Shown here piece by piece: positions 24,285 to 32,386 of a stretch of 64,000 nt of DNA. The DNA lies in the NCBI GenBank assembly GCA_004557455.1, contig SFDX01000021.1:12882-76881 (forward strand), given 5' to 3'. The notes under the pieces were generated by a model. It ran no database searches and was not told the DNA's origin. It worked only from the letters and a program-made list of their open reading frames with translations. Source of the DNA: Akkermansia muciniphila. Its GTDB lineage: Bacteria > Verrucomicrobiota > Verrucomicrobiia > Verrucomicrobiales > Akkermansiaceae. Both the position numbers and the translations under genes were made by a program. Each line of letters opens with the position of its first letter. The stretch's first letter is position 1.

Positions 24285-24973
24285 TACGCCTCCTCGGCAG
24301 GGGTGGCGCGGTACACATAGCCCACGCCGCGTTCCGTGGCGATGCGGCCGGCGTAGGCGCCCAGTTTCTTGCGCAGGCGTTTGATGTGCGTGTCCAGCGC
24401 GCGGGATTGCGTGGTGTCGGCGTACCCGAAGATCTCGTGCTGCAGGTCGTAGCGGTTCTGCACCTGCCCCTCGCGCTCCAACAGGCAGGCCAGCAGGCGG
24501 AATTCGGTGGCGGTCAGCTCCAAGGGTTCGCCGTCCAGGGTGGCGGCCAGTGTGTTTTTATCCAGTACGATGGGAGCACTGCGTAACAGAAGCTGCGAGG
24601 CACGGGTATTCTGACGCGCGAAGATATTGCGGATGCGCAGGACGAGTTCTTTGGTGCTGAAGGGCTTGGTGATGTAGTCGTCCGCACCCAGCTCCAGCCC
24701 ACGCAGGCGGTCTTCCAACTGCGCGCGAGCGGTCAGGAAGAGGGCGGGTATGCCGGAAGTGGCGGGGTTGTCGCGCATGCGGCGGTAGATCTCGATGCCA
24801 TCGAGCCCGGGCAGCATGATGTCCAGAATAACCATGTCCGGCAGCAGGGCCGCGATGCGTTCCGGAGCTTCGTCGCCTCGGTGCACTTGGGTGGTCTGCC
24901 AGCCTTGCTTCTCCAGCTTAAAGGAGACCAAATCGGCTATGTCTTCGTCGTCTTCAACTATCAGGATGAGCAT
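24284..24973 (-). CDS. phoB: OmpR/PhoB-family response regulator
   Basis: A 229-aa DNA-binding response regulator. The receiver domain has the acidic pair Asp8-Asp9, phospho-acceptor Asp51 (MVILDIMLPG), Thr at about 81 (FLTAR) and Lys103 (YITKPF). The C-terminal winged helix ends with QSRALDTHIKRLRKKLG and RTERGVGYVY-type sequence (here ATERGVGYVYRA). It follows the histidine kinase gene by 3 bp on the same strand. Phosphate control is inferred from the PhoR-like kinase and the PiT/PhoU-like genes directly upstream; the exact regulon is not shown by sequence. Confidence 0.83.
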   Translation of the reverse strand: MLILIVEDDEDIADLVSFKLEKQGWQTTQVHRGDEAPERIAALLPDMVILDIMLPGLDGIEIYRRMRDNPATSGIPALFLTARAQLEDRLRGLELGADDYITKPFSTKELVLRIRNIFARQNTRASQLLLRSAPIVLDKNTLAATLDGEPLELTATEFRLLACLLEREGQVQNRYDLQHEIFGYADTTQSRALDTHIKRLRKKLGAYAGRIATERGVGYVYRATPAEEA

Positions 24974-24976
24974 AAC

Positions 24977-26155
24977 TCAATGTTCGGGTGATGCGATGGT
25001 AAAGGTGGTGCAGCGTCCGGGTACGGATGCGGCGGAAATGCGGAGCCCGTGGGCCTCCACGGCGTGGCGCACAATGGCCAGGCCCAGGCCGGTGCCGCGT
25101 ACACCGCTCCCGCCGGCGGCGCGGTAAAAGCGGTTGAAGATAAAGGGAAGCGATGCGGCGGGGATACCCACTCCGTTATCAGATACACGAATATTCGGTG
25201 TACCCTGCTCATCCCGCTGTGCCTGCACGCATACCAGCAGACCTGGCTGCGGGTTGTTCTTGAGGGCATTTTCCATCAGGTTAAAGATTATCTGCGACCA
25301 GTAAAACTTGTCACCCGTCATCAGGAAGGGCTGCGGCTGCAGGGAGATATCCAGCACGGCACCGCGTTCGCGTATCATGCTTTCCAAGCGCAGGCGTGTG
25401 TCGTCTATCACCTCGCCCAGGTCAAATTCTTCCATCGTCAGGCGGGGGCCTTCTTTGTTCTCCAGTCGATAGACGGTCAGCATGTCCTCCACCAGGCGCA
25501 CGATGCGGTCGGCGTGCTTCTTCATGATGCGGAGGGAGCGTGTGCGCAGGGCTTCGTTCTCGGCGGTGTCGGGATCCTCCAGCAGGGTTTCGATGTAGCC
25601 TTTGATGATGGTGAGGGGGGTGCGAAGCTCGTGGGAGGCGTTGGCCACAAAGTCGCGGCGTATGGTCTGGGTGCGTTCTTCCTCGGTCATGTCGTTGAAG
25701 ACCATGCCGATGTGCTCCGTGGGGTGTTCGATGCGCGTGCTGGTCACACGGTAGATGCGTTCCTCACCGTTCGCATCCAGCCGCAGGGTTCCTTCGTAGT
25801 CGGGCGCACCGGCTATGGCTTCTTCCACGGCGCGGCGCAGGTCGCCTTCCGGCAGGCTCTTCAGCAGCTGTTCGTTGTTCTCCAGCTTCAGCAGGCGGCG
25901 GGCATATTTGTTGGACATCACCACCCGCCCGGAGGGCCGCAGCAGCAGGAAGGGCACCCCCAAGGCCTCCAGAAAAAGCGCTTTGTCGCTGTAGCTCTGC
26001 TCCTCCGTACTGTGCAGCAGGCGTTGCAGGTGGCGCGCCTCGGTCTCCGCACGGTGGGCGCGCTGCGTCAGGCTGCGGCATTGCCAGGCAAAGAGCACAA
26101 AGGGGATGATGAAGGCCAGCACGCACAGGGCCAGCACTGTGTTCCAACTCACCAT
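24977..26155 (-). CDS. phoR: PhoR-like sensor histidine kinase
   Basis: A 392-aa membrane kinase: one N-terminal membrane helix (about 5-24), a coiled linker, a PAS domain (about 58-155), then HisKA with the phospho-accepting His175 in FVANASHELRTPL, and a HATPase domain with N box NLMENALKNN, DNGVGIP, and GTGLGLAIVRH. The single short membrane anchor without a periplasmic domain is typical of PhoR, which senses phosphate through the transporter and PhoU. The start at 26155 is the first ATG after the TTGCCA-17-TATGAT promoter; a longer frame would begin upstream of it. The kinase gene comes first, then the regulator. Confidence 0.83.
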   Translation of the reverse strand: MVSWNTVLALCVLAFIIPFVLFAWQCRSLTQRAHRAETEARHLQRLLHSTEEQSYSDKALFLEALGVPFLLLRPSGRVVMSNKYARRLLKLENNEQLLKSLPEGDLRRAVEEAIAGAPDYEGTLRLDANGEERIYRVTSTRIEHPTEHIGMVFNDMTEEERTQTIRRDFVANASHELRTPLTIIKGYIETLLEDPDTAENEALRTRSLRIMKKHADRIVRLVEDMLTVYRLENKEGPRLTMEEFDLGEVIDDTRLRLESMIRERGAVLDISLQPQPFLMTGDKFYWSQIIFNLMENALKNNPQPGLLVCVQAQRDEQGTPNIRVSDNGVGIPAASLPFIFNRFYRAAGGSGVRGTGLGLAIVRHAVEAHGLRISAASVPGRCTTFTIASPEH

Positions 26156-26170
26156 AATCTGTCGGGGAAA

Positions 26171-26199
26171 ATCATAGCACAAAGGGGGCCTCTTGGCAA
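26171..26199 (-). promoter_or_regulatory. Promoter of the phoR-phoB pair
   Basis: Minus strand: TTGCCA (26199-26194), 17 bp, TATGAT (26176-26171) preceded by TGC. The ATG is 15 bp downstream. I could not recognise a Pho box with confidence. Confidence 0.72.
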
Positions 26200-26205
26200 C
26201 CGCAA

Positions 26206-26243
26206 ATCTGCCCCCCGCCCCGCAGGGAGCACGGGGGGCAGAT
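26206..26243 (-). terminator. Terminator of the PhoU-like/PiT operon
   Basis: An 11-bp stem ATCTGCCCCCC (26206-26216) with GGGGGGCAGAT (26233-26243). On the minus strand it is followed by TTTG. It isolates the transporter operon from phoR. Confidence 0.75.
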
Positions 26244-26253
26244 GCGGTAGGTG

Positions 26254-28479
26254 CTAGGCGGTGAAGAGTCCTCGCTCGGTCTTGATGAGCGAGAAGCCCT
26301 TGCGCACCAGCGAGCGGGTCTCGTTCAGCAGGCTCAGGTAGAGCAGGCTCGTGCGGATACCGCTCTCATCCTCGGCTTCGCGCAACAGGTGGCGGTAGAT
26401 GCAGGCGCCGAATTCCTCGCCGAGGTCGTCGGCTTGCTTCATGATCTCCTGCTCGTGGCTGAAGTCGCGGGCCTTGAGCGTGCGGCACAGGTCCGGGAAG
26501 AAGAGTTCCAGCTTGGCCTCCAAGGCCATCAGCTCCTCCGCCTGGGTCTGCGTGAGTCCGGCGTGGTTGTTGTCGATGTGGTTGAAGCTGCTCTTCACGA
26601 TGCTCATGAGGCTCTCACGCATGGAGATACCATCCTCGCAAATGCGCAGCAGGAGTTGACCGTGGCGGGCCTGTGAGGGCGGGAGCTGGCCAAGGGTGGG
26701 CAGCACCACAGTCTCGCGATTCAGGGCCTGAGCGCGGCCCAGGCGGCGGGCCTGCTTCTTGAGGGCTTTCAGTGCGCCGCGGTCTTCCTTCAGCAGGGCG
26801 TCCACGGTGTTGCGGTAGATGTCCATCATCTGCTCCAGATCGGCGGCGGCGTGCTCGCCCACGTACTGCATGGTCTCGGGGTCCTCTAGGTTCAGCACCT
26901 TCTCCTGCTGCACGCTGCGGTTGCGGTGCAGGATGGCGGATTTAATGAGGATGCCCACGGCGGCGGCGATCATCAGTCCCACGCCCCAGTAGCCCAGCCA
27001 CATCATCGCGCTCGCTGCCAAGAAGGCGGCCAAGCAGGCTACAAAGCCGGTCATGAACCAGCCGCCTATCACGGTGAACACGCCGGTGATGCGGTACACG
27101 GCGGATTCACGGCCCCAGGCGCGGTCGGCTAGGGAGGAGCCCATGCCTACCATGAAGGTTACATAGGTGGTGGAGAGCGGCAGCTTGAGGGAGGTGGCCA
27201 GCGAGATGAGCAGGGCCGCGACGGTGAGGTTCACGGAGCCGCGCACCAGGTCGAAGGCGGCGTCATCGCGTTCTTCCGCGCTCAGGGGCTCAAAGCGCTT
27301 GCTCACAAAATTCACCACACAGGCAGGCAGCACGCGCTCGGCGAGGCGGCAGGCGTTCATGGTGCAGCGCACGGCGGCGCGGGCAGCGGCGCAGGAGCCG
27401 AAGCGTTCCTTGGCGCTGGCTTTGCTGCGGGCAAGCTGCACCTCGGTATCTGTCACGGTGCGGGCTTTCTTGGAGAAGGCCAGGGCCAGCACCATGATGG
27501 CACCGGCGGTGAAGAGGTACAGGGCGTTGGCCTGCACGGGGCCTTCCAGCGCGCCCATGGTCAGGGTGCTCAGGTCACCGCCTTGGGCGGCCACGCCGTT
27601 CGCTACCTCATAGGCGGAGTGGGCGGCCATGAAGGCGCCGATGAAGTTCACCAAGTCGTTGCCCGCAAAGGCCAGGGCCAGGGCAAAGGTGCCGGCCAGC
27701 ACGGCAAACTTGAGGGTGCTGACGCGCAGAACGTACTGCAACAGGCAGGAGAGCAACAGCCAGCCCACAAAGACACAGGAGACCAGGGCGCCGAGGTTAT
27801 CCTGCAGCATGTGCAGCGTGGCTTTGTCTACCAAGCTGCTGCTCTTCAGACCCTTGAAGACGGCAAAGTAGGTGATGGCCGTGAGGGCTACCGCAGACCA
27901 CAGGGGGCCCACAAAGCGGTACATGCGCTGATAGCGGAAGCTGAAGAGGAGTCGGCTGAACCACATGACCACGCAGCCGCAGGTGAAGGCTACGATCACG
28001 GAGGAGAAGATACCGGAGATAATCCGCAGGGCATTGCCGCTGTTGATGTATTCCCCCAGGTTCGGGCAGACGTCCGGGCCGCCGGTGTAGATCTTGAAGA
28101 GGGCCACGGCGATGCCCGCGCCCAGCAACTCGAACACCAGGGATACCGTGGTGGAGGTGGGCATGCCGAAGGTGTTGAAGAGGTCCAGCAGGATGACGTC
28201 CGTCAGCATCACGGCCAGGAAGAGGATCATGATGTCGTGGAAGCCGTACATGTGCGGCAGGAAGACGCCGCTGCGGGCTACCTCCATCATGCCGGCGGAA
28301 AACGAGGCACCCAGCACCACGCCCACCGCCGCCACAGCCACCAACACACTGCGGCGGGCGGCTCGGCAGCCCACGGCAGAGTTGAGGAAGTTCGCTGCAT
28401 CATTGGAGACGCCCACGGTCAGGTCGTAGACGGTGAGGGCCAGCAGGAGCAGCAGAATCAATGTGTAGAATATGCTCAT
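26254..28479 (-). CDS. PiT-family inorganic phosphate transporter with C-terminal PhoU-like extension
   Basis: A 741-aa inner-membrane phosphate:cation symporter. The N-terminal PiT repeat carries GVSNDAANFLNSAVG (about residues 23-37) and the second repeat carries GNDLVNFIGAFMAAHSAYE; about 10-12 membrane helices are visible, with SLKLPLSTTYVTFMVGMGSSLADRAWG near the end of the membrane part. The last 200 residues are soluble and helical and look PhoU-like, an arrangement also seen in long Bacteroidetes PiT proteins. Its ATG overlaps the stop of the upstream PhoU-like gene (ATGA), indicating coupled translation. This pairing suggests low-affinity phosphate uptake under regulator control. Confidence 0.9.
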   Translation of the reverse strand: MSIFYTLILLLLLALTVYDLTVGVSNDAANFLNSAVGCRAARRSVLVAVAAVGVVLGASFSAGMMEVARSGVFLPHMYGFHDIMILFLAVMLTDVILLDLFNTFGMPTSTTVSLVFELLGAGIAVALFKIYTGGPDVCPNLGEYINSGNALRIISGIFSSVIVAFTCGCVVMWFSRLLFSFRYQRMYRFVGPLWSAVALTAITYFAVFKGLKSSSLVDKATLHMLQDNLGALVSCVFVGWLLLSCLLQYVLRVSTLKFAVLAGTFALALAFAGNDLVNFIGAFMAAHSAYEVANGVAAQGGDLSTLTMGALEGPVQANALYLFTAGAIMVLALAFSKKARTVTDTEVQLARSKASAKERFGSCAAARAAVRCTMNACRLAERVLPACVVNFVSKRFEPLSAEERDDAAFDLVRGSVNLTVAALLISLATSLKLPLSTTYVTFMVGMGSSLADRAWGRESAVYRITGVFTVIGGWFMTGFVACLAAFLAASAMMWLGYWGVGLMIAAAVGILIKSAILHRNRSVQQEKVLNLEDPETMQYVGEHAAADLEQMMDIYRNTVDALLKEDRGALKALKKQARRLGRAQALNRETVVLPTLGQLPPSQARHGQLLLRICEDGISMRESLMSIVKSSFNHIDNNHAGLTQTQAEELMALEAKLELFFPDLCRTLKARDFSHEQEIMKQADDLGEEFGACIYRHLLREAEDESGIRTSLLYLSLLNETRSLVRKGFSLIKTERGLFTA

Positions 28480-29117
28480 GATTGTTTGGTTTCGTTATTG
28501 TTCAACAGGTAGAAGGAAGGGACGGCGAGCTGCTTCGCGTGGTCGCCGATGCGCTCGATGGCTCGCAGGATGAACAGCAGGCCGATTCCGGTGCGGAATT
28601 CGTAGAACATCGCACCGCTCGCCGCGCGGAAAATGCGCTCCATCTCCTTGGCGTACATCTCATCCAGCTCCGCGTCCTTGCGCACCACACCGTGCGCCAG
28701 GCTCTCATCCCCGCGCAGCACGGAGAGCACCGCGTCGGAGAGTTCCACCTCGGCCAGCAGGTAGATGCTGCGGAAGGCTTCCAACTCCTCGGGCAGCACA
28801 TCCTTGGCGATCTCCTGCAGGTTCTGCACCAGCACGCTCAACTGGTGTACGATGCGCCCTAGGCGGCTGTACTGCTGCGCGCGGCGCACGCAACCCAAGC
28901 GCTCCTCTTCCGTCGCGATGCCCACCAGCACCCCGGCATTGCAATCCGCCTCCGCCTTCCGCGTCTCTGCGGCCAGCGCATTGCACTCCCCGCCCAGCCG
29001 CTTGGCCAGCGCCGCATCCGGGGTAAACAGGGCCTCGCGCACCCGGCGCATCAGGCCCAACACCTTCTCGCTCAGCTCCGGGAACACCCCCGGCTCCTCT
29101 GCTTCGTTTATGTCCAT
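28476..29117 (-). CDS. PhoU-like (DUF47-type) phosphate transport regulator
   Basis: A 213-aa all-helical protein resembling PhoU/DUF47 proteins that accompany PiT transporters. Hallmarks are the regular helical pattern, LVQNLQEIAKDV, a later EMYAKEMERIF segment and a C-terminal FILRAIERIGDHAKQLA, which matches the E-R-[IV]-G/A-D-H motif of PhoU metal-binding helices. It probably modulates transporter activity or reports phosphate status to the nearby kinase. The start at 29117 is the ATG after an A/G-rich stretch; a longer in-frame start exists but adds an Arg-rich tail unlike the family. Coupled to the transporter gene by a 4-bp overlap. Confidence 0.82.
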   Translation of the reverse strand: MDINEAEEPGVFPELSEKVLGLMRRVREALFTPDAALAKRLGGECNALAAETRKAEADCNAGVLVGIATEEERLGCVRRAQQYSRLGRIVHQLSVLVQNLQEIAKDVLPEELEAFRSIYLLAEVELSDAVLSVLRGDESLAHGVVRKDAELDEMYAKEMERIFRAASGAMFYEFRTGIGLLFILRAIERIGDHAKQLAVPSFYLLNNNETKQS

Positions 29118-29514
29118 ATCGTTCTTCTTACGTTCACGGCCCCGGGGCCTTCCCCGAAGCACAGCTATGGTTTACCCCATCCCGCTGCAACTTTCAAGCT
29201 TTCTATGGTGACCTTTCCGCCCCCTTCCCTGTGGCATTTTCGCCACATTCCCCCTACCCCGGTCCTTCTACGGATTAATTCAAACGACAGCCCCTCCTGA
29301 AGCTCTTCTTATGAAATGAGCCTGATTTCGCGGCCAAGAAAACTACGCTGATCCCGCAATGAACAGCAATCAACAACTTCTGCAAGAACTAAAGGATTGC
29401 AGAGTCTTCGGGCACTTTTCCGGCTGTTTCGAGGTGCAGTTCAGCATTTACTCCATCCGTCTCAGGACGAAGCAACACCGATTTCTTGACCCCATCGCAA
29501 TGGGCCTACGACAC
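29118..29514. other. 397-bp intergenic region upstream of the phosphate operon
   Basis: No gene is supported. A weak minus-strand promoter candidate (TTGAAA, 17 bp, TAAACC) lies near 29170-29200. A small inverted repeat GTGGC-ATTTTC-GCCAC lies near 29232. A plus-strand open frame begins at 29359 but runs into the 3' end of the opposite gene and has no recognisable product. GC content drops here towards the glycan island. Confidence 0.5.
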
Positions 29515-30777
29515 TTACCCTTTCAGGAAAAAGTGCTCGTAAACACGGATAACGATATTAAGCGACCAGCGAAACGGGTGCGTCAATCTCCATTTCCAAG
29601 GATTGGGCGGCGGTTGTGGAGGAAAGGCCTTGAGATAGGCGCGGATGCCTTGCTGTTTCAGAACCTCGATGGCTTGCTCACGATCCTCCGGCAGTTCCTT
29701 ATGATGCACTAAGGCCGGATTGTGCCGCAGAATGAGTCGCTTCGGTACGGGTTTGAGGACAATCTCACCGCTGATGTTACGCAAAATCTGCTCTGCACGC
29801 TCTGAGCAGGTGATAACAGCGGAAACGCCATCGCGGATGTCCCAGTGAGGAAAGTATTTCCAAATCATCCAAGCATCACCTAAGATAAAGTCAGCCAAAT
29901 GATTATCGAGACCGACGTATCTGCAAGAGTAGCAGCATTTATTCAGGAGCTTGTCGCTCAGGAAAGCCGAGAGAAACAAATCATGGCCTAGCTGAGAGTA
30001 AGACTCGGGGCAGTCTTTCCAAGACATGGCCACGCCGTATTGAGAATATATCCAGCCGTTTCTCTTGTCCCGGAAGTTCACAGACTCCGGCATCCGCTTT
30101 TCTCTTCCCTTTTCCGCGAAATCTTCCAAATACTTATCAAAAGCTATTCGAGAAGGCACTCCGTGGCAGATAATTTCAATGGTCAGAAGGTTGTCGGGAC
30201 GCTTGCCCAAATAGGCCAAGAGACCTCCGATTTGACACGGCGTGCCGGAATATAACACGAGTCGGCCCTTCTTCAGCTCTGCCTTCACCTGCCGATAGGC
30301 ATCCCCTACCCTGGCTTGCAGGTACTTGGACCCACGAAAAGCAACGAGCTCCTCCGGGGTTTCAGCCATACAAACATGCGGAGAATCACCACCATCCATC
30401 CGCACTCCGAACACACAACCGCCCTGCCGCAGAATATACTCAGCTATGGGTGTGAAAATACCCCCGCTGGAACTGCTCACACGCACGGCCGAATCCTTTG
30501 CCCATGCACAATAATAATGTTTGTTTACATGGTGTTTTCGCTTCCGCTTTTCAGGGTGCAAGATGGGGCAAACATTCAGACAAGCCCTACAGCCGATGCA
30601 GGTATCAGGGTTGATAAACGGCTTAAAGAAACCGTGGTCATCCGGAGGAAACGAGATGGAATCTCCGGGACATATATTTCCGCAAGCTCCGCAACCCGTG
30701 CAGTCTGCTACCTCTGAGCGAAGCCGATCAGGCTCCAAGGGAGTTCTCCTTCCCTGCTGCTTGAACTCATTACTCAT
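29515..30777 (-). CDS. Coenzyme F420 hydrogenase/dehydrogenase beta-subunit-like iron-sulfur protein
   Basis: A 420-aa cytoplasmic protein. Two 4Fe-4S motifs occupy the N-terminus: CTGCGACGNICP (about residues 26-37) and CIGCRACLNVCP (about 60-71). The rest matches the FrhB/F420-dehydrogenase C-terminal domain, with SSGGIFTPIA, LYSGTPCQIGGL and ICHGVPS, and further cysteines CCYSCRY. Such proteins are regularly encoded beside polysaccharide pyruvyl transferases in exopolysaccharide loci and may reduce or activate a sugar intermediate; the reaction is unproven. Its start overlaps the pyruvyl-transferase gene by 8 bp, so both depend on the upstream invertible promoter. Lower GC than neighbours. 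Confidence 0.83.
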   Translation of the reverse strand: MSNEFKQQGRRTPLEPDRLRSEVADCTGCGACGNICPGDSISFPPDDHGFFKPFINPDTCIGCRACLNVCPILHPEKRKRKHHVNKHYYCAWAKDSAVRVSSSSGGIFTPIAEYILRQGGCVFGVRMDGGDSPHVCMAETPEELVAFRGSKYLQARVGDAYRQVKAELKKGRLVLYSGTPCQIGGLLAYLGKRPDNLLTIEIICHGVPSRIAFDKYLEDFAEKGREKRMPESVNFRDKRNGWIYSQYGVAMSWKDCPESYSQLGHDLFLSAFLSDKLLNKCCYSCRYVGLDNHLADFILGDAWMIWKYFPHWDIRDGVSAVITCSERAEQILRNISGEIVLKPVPKRLILRHNPALVHHKELPEDREQAIEVLKQQGIRAYLKAFPPQPPPNPWKWRLTHPFRWSLNIVIRVYEHFFLKG

Positions 30778-31930
30778 GGCTGCTTTCCTTTCTTCTTGCA
30801 GCTTCCTCCAAGTTTCTCTTCAAAAAGTCCAGTCCTCTCCCTCGGTACGCGGCCAACCTTTCGTTGATCATTTTCCGCCGTTCTTCAGAAATTCGAACGG
30901 GTAAGGCAGAATCAGAGGCAGGATGGAACACATCCTTCATATCAAACATCTCTTCCAACGTATCAAACCTTGCATTGCCTCGTTCCGCATTGCCGAGGCA
31001 CACAAATTCCTTTCCGAAAATAAGGGAAAACATGCAGCCGTGGAAGGAATCCGTTACCACACAACGAGCATCCCGAATATCCCTCAGCCATGACGCTACC
31101 GATTGAAGCCTGCCATCTGATTGCCAGCCGAGATATTTCACGGATACCCCCAAGCGCTCGGCAAGTACCTGAACCTTCCGAGCAATCGCTTCCGTATAAT
31201 CCAGGCAGTAACAGGCAACATAGTTTTCCGATGGTTCTGTTGTCGGAGCAGCGAGTTCTCCGTACTCCTCCCTCGTCAGCAGGCAGGTCGGATCCGGCAT
31301 CCATTCAGCCTCCCGACCTAAATGCTCGCGTATAAGGCTGACTCCCGAGTACTCACGCACCGATACCGCTGAAAAATCAGCTAAAAGTTTTTTGCACGCC
31401 TCCGTCACACCCGGCGGATACTCCCACGATGATACACCCAGTGATGCAGCATAACTGAAACTACGCTGTCGAATCTCTCGAGGCAAAAATGAGAGGTAGG
31501 ATTGGAGTATATCATTCGGATGATAATAGTAGCGCCATATTTGATCACTGCCCACAATGTATGTGTCGAAATCCAGCTTTCTTACATCACTGATAGAAAT
31601 TCCATTGCGGATCCAAGGTGTCTGCCGAATGTGGCGACGACGGAACAGGTGTAACTCAAAACATTTACAGAAACTGTTTCCCAACAGGCGGGAGGGGTGC
31701 TTTACAGTGTCCTGTAGGTGCTTCCGGAGTGTGTACAGTCCGCTTAGATCCATCAAGTAGAGTAAGAATTGCTTAAATGAAGCGAATTTGCGCGCAGAGA
31801 ACTCCTCTGCTTCCTTCCGCACAGAATGGGGATCATGGCCCATATCTCTTAATACTTTTTGCAGAGCTGCGGCTTGTAGCAATCCTCCGTAATTAGCCTT
31901 GCTATCCTCAGTTATAATACCTATTCTCAT
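30770..31930 (-). CDS. Polysaccharide pyruvyl transferase family protein (CsaB-like)
   Basis: A 386-aa enzyme predicted to add a ketal-linked pyruvate from PEP to a surface glycan, altering its charge. It starts with MRIGIIT and NYGGLLQAAALQ, the usual nucleotide/glycan-entry motif, continues with YIVGSDQIW, SYAASLG, VREYSGVSLI and PDPTCLL, and ends with the conserved TDSFHGCMFSLIFGKEF. The start at 31930 is the ATG 22 bp after a TATACT box in the flank of an invertible segment; a longer frame would run into the palindromic repeat. In the present orientation no -35 stands before that box, so the two-gene operon is predicted OFF. Confidence 0.87.
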   Translation of the reverse strand: MRIGIITEDSKANYGGLLQAAALQKVLRDMGHDPHSVRKEAEEFSARKFASFKQFLLYLMDLSGLYTLRKHLQDTVKHPSRLLGNSFCKCFELHLFRRRHIRQTPWIRNGISISDVRKLDFDTYIVGSDQIWRYYYHPNDILQSYLSFLPREIRQRSFSYAASLGVSSWEYPPGVTEACKKLLADFSAVSVREYSGVSLIREHLGREAEWMPDPTCLLTREEYGELAAPTTEPSENYVACYCLDYTEAIARKVQVLAERLGVSVKYLGWQSDGRLQSVASWLRDIRDARCVVTDSFHGCMFSLIFGKEFVCLGNAERGNARFDTLEEMFDMKDVFHPASDSALPVRISEERRKMINERLAAYRGRGLDFLKRNLEEAARRKESSHE

Positions 31931-31952
31931 AACGTTACTTATCCCGATGCCA

Positions 31953-31958
31953 AGTATA
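31953..31958 (-). promoter_or_regulatory. Waiting -10 box of the pyruvyl-transferase operon
   Basis: TATACT on the minus strand, in the fixed flank. The -35 position 17 bp upstream (31981-31976) now reads GTGCAC. After inversion it would read TTGACA, a full-consensus -35. Confidence 0.65.
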
Positions 31959-31975
31959 CGGTTTTGAAAACCGTA
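31959..31975 (+). repeat. Inverted repeat, left arm of inverton 3
   Basis: CGGTTTTGAAAACCGTA. It is part of the perfect 19-bp palindrome 31957-31975 and matches the reverse complement of 32107-32123 at 16 of 17 positions. Confidence 0.8.
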
Positions 31976-32106
31976 GTGCACGCCCATCCCTATTTGTAGT
32001 AATCTGCCCCGTGATCCCCGAGAAGGCCCCAGGGGGAGGTTGCATCATCTTCCCAATTTCCTTTCGAAGTGCAATAATTATTCTTAAAAGCAGGAAAGGC
32101 TTGACA

Positions 32107-32123
32107 TACGGTTTTCAAAAACG
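32107..32123 (+). repeat. Inverted repeat, right arm of inverton 3
   Basis: TACGGTTTTCAAAAACG, directly after TTGACA. One mismatch to the left arm. Confidence 0.78.
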
Positions 32124-32126
32124 CAT

Positions 32127-32333
32127 ATGAAAACGATAACTGAAAAAGAAGCGGCGGCGCTGGAAGTGCTGAAGTCAACGGGTTCGGACGTACTGGAGGC
32201 GGCTCTGGTAGCAAAGGAAGCACTGGGGCAATGCAGGGGCCGTGTCGGGAGGGTGCGGCAGTGCCTTGCGCTGGGGCGGGAGGAGTTGCGGGCGCGGGAG
32301 CGGACGGTGAGTTTTATCGGGTACGCGGAATGA
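32127..32333 (+). CDS. Small ORF beside inverton 3, possible truncated recombinase N-terminus
   Basis: A 68-aa open frame, rich in Ala, Glu and Arg and predicted helical (KEAAALEVLKSTGSDVLEAA; then a basic stretch and REELRARERTVSF). I have a weak impression that this resembles the extreme N-terminal helical segment of verrucomicrobial tyrosine recombinases, in which case the core-binding and catalytic domains are missing. That would fit its place next to a predicted DNA-inversion site but is not proven. Its ATG overlaps the weak CATATG -10 of the present orientation, so expression from that promoter is unlikely. Confidence 0.4.
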   Translation: MKTITEKEAAALEVLKSTGSDVLEAALVAKEALGQCRGRVGRVRQCLALGREELRARERTVSFIGYAE

Positions 32334-32386
32334 AGCCTGCGGACAAAGCTAAACTCCCTTCAGTATCCCCCTACAGCACCGCAGAA

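Larger units (their letters stand above)
31959..32123. other. Candidate invertible promoter segment 3 (pyruvyl-transferase operon, present state OFF)
   Basis: A 165-bp segment is bounded by 17-bp inverted repeats with one mismatch. A consensus TTGACA lies immediately inside the right repeat (32101-32106), pointing right, where the flank offers only CATATG as a -10. The left flank carries TATACT at the correct distance but faces GTGCAC. Inversion would give TTGACA-17-TATACT directed at the glycan operon. The layout is the same as at 11.7 and 43.1 kb, with a different repeat sequence. Interpretation is by inference; repressor operators are the alternative. Confidence 0.72.

Noticed and set aside
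29359..29712. 117-codon plus-strand open frame
   Set aside because: Its second half is antisense to the well-supported Fe-S protein gene. There is no promoter or Shine-Dalgarno and no recognisable product.
30400..30900. Prophage or defence-island context for the Fic gene
   Set aside because: The neighbours are glycan enzymes and ftsK; no phage structural, integrase or toxin-antitoxin partner gene is visible apart from the doubtful 68-aa ORF.
31990..32223. 77-codon minus-strand open frame across the invertible segment
   Set aside because: Proline-rich, without family resemblance. It crosses the predicted recombination repeat and overlaps the opposite small ORF.
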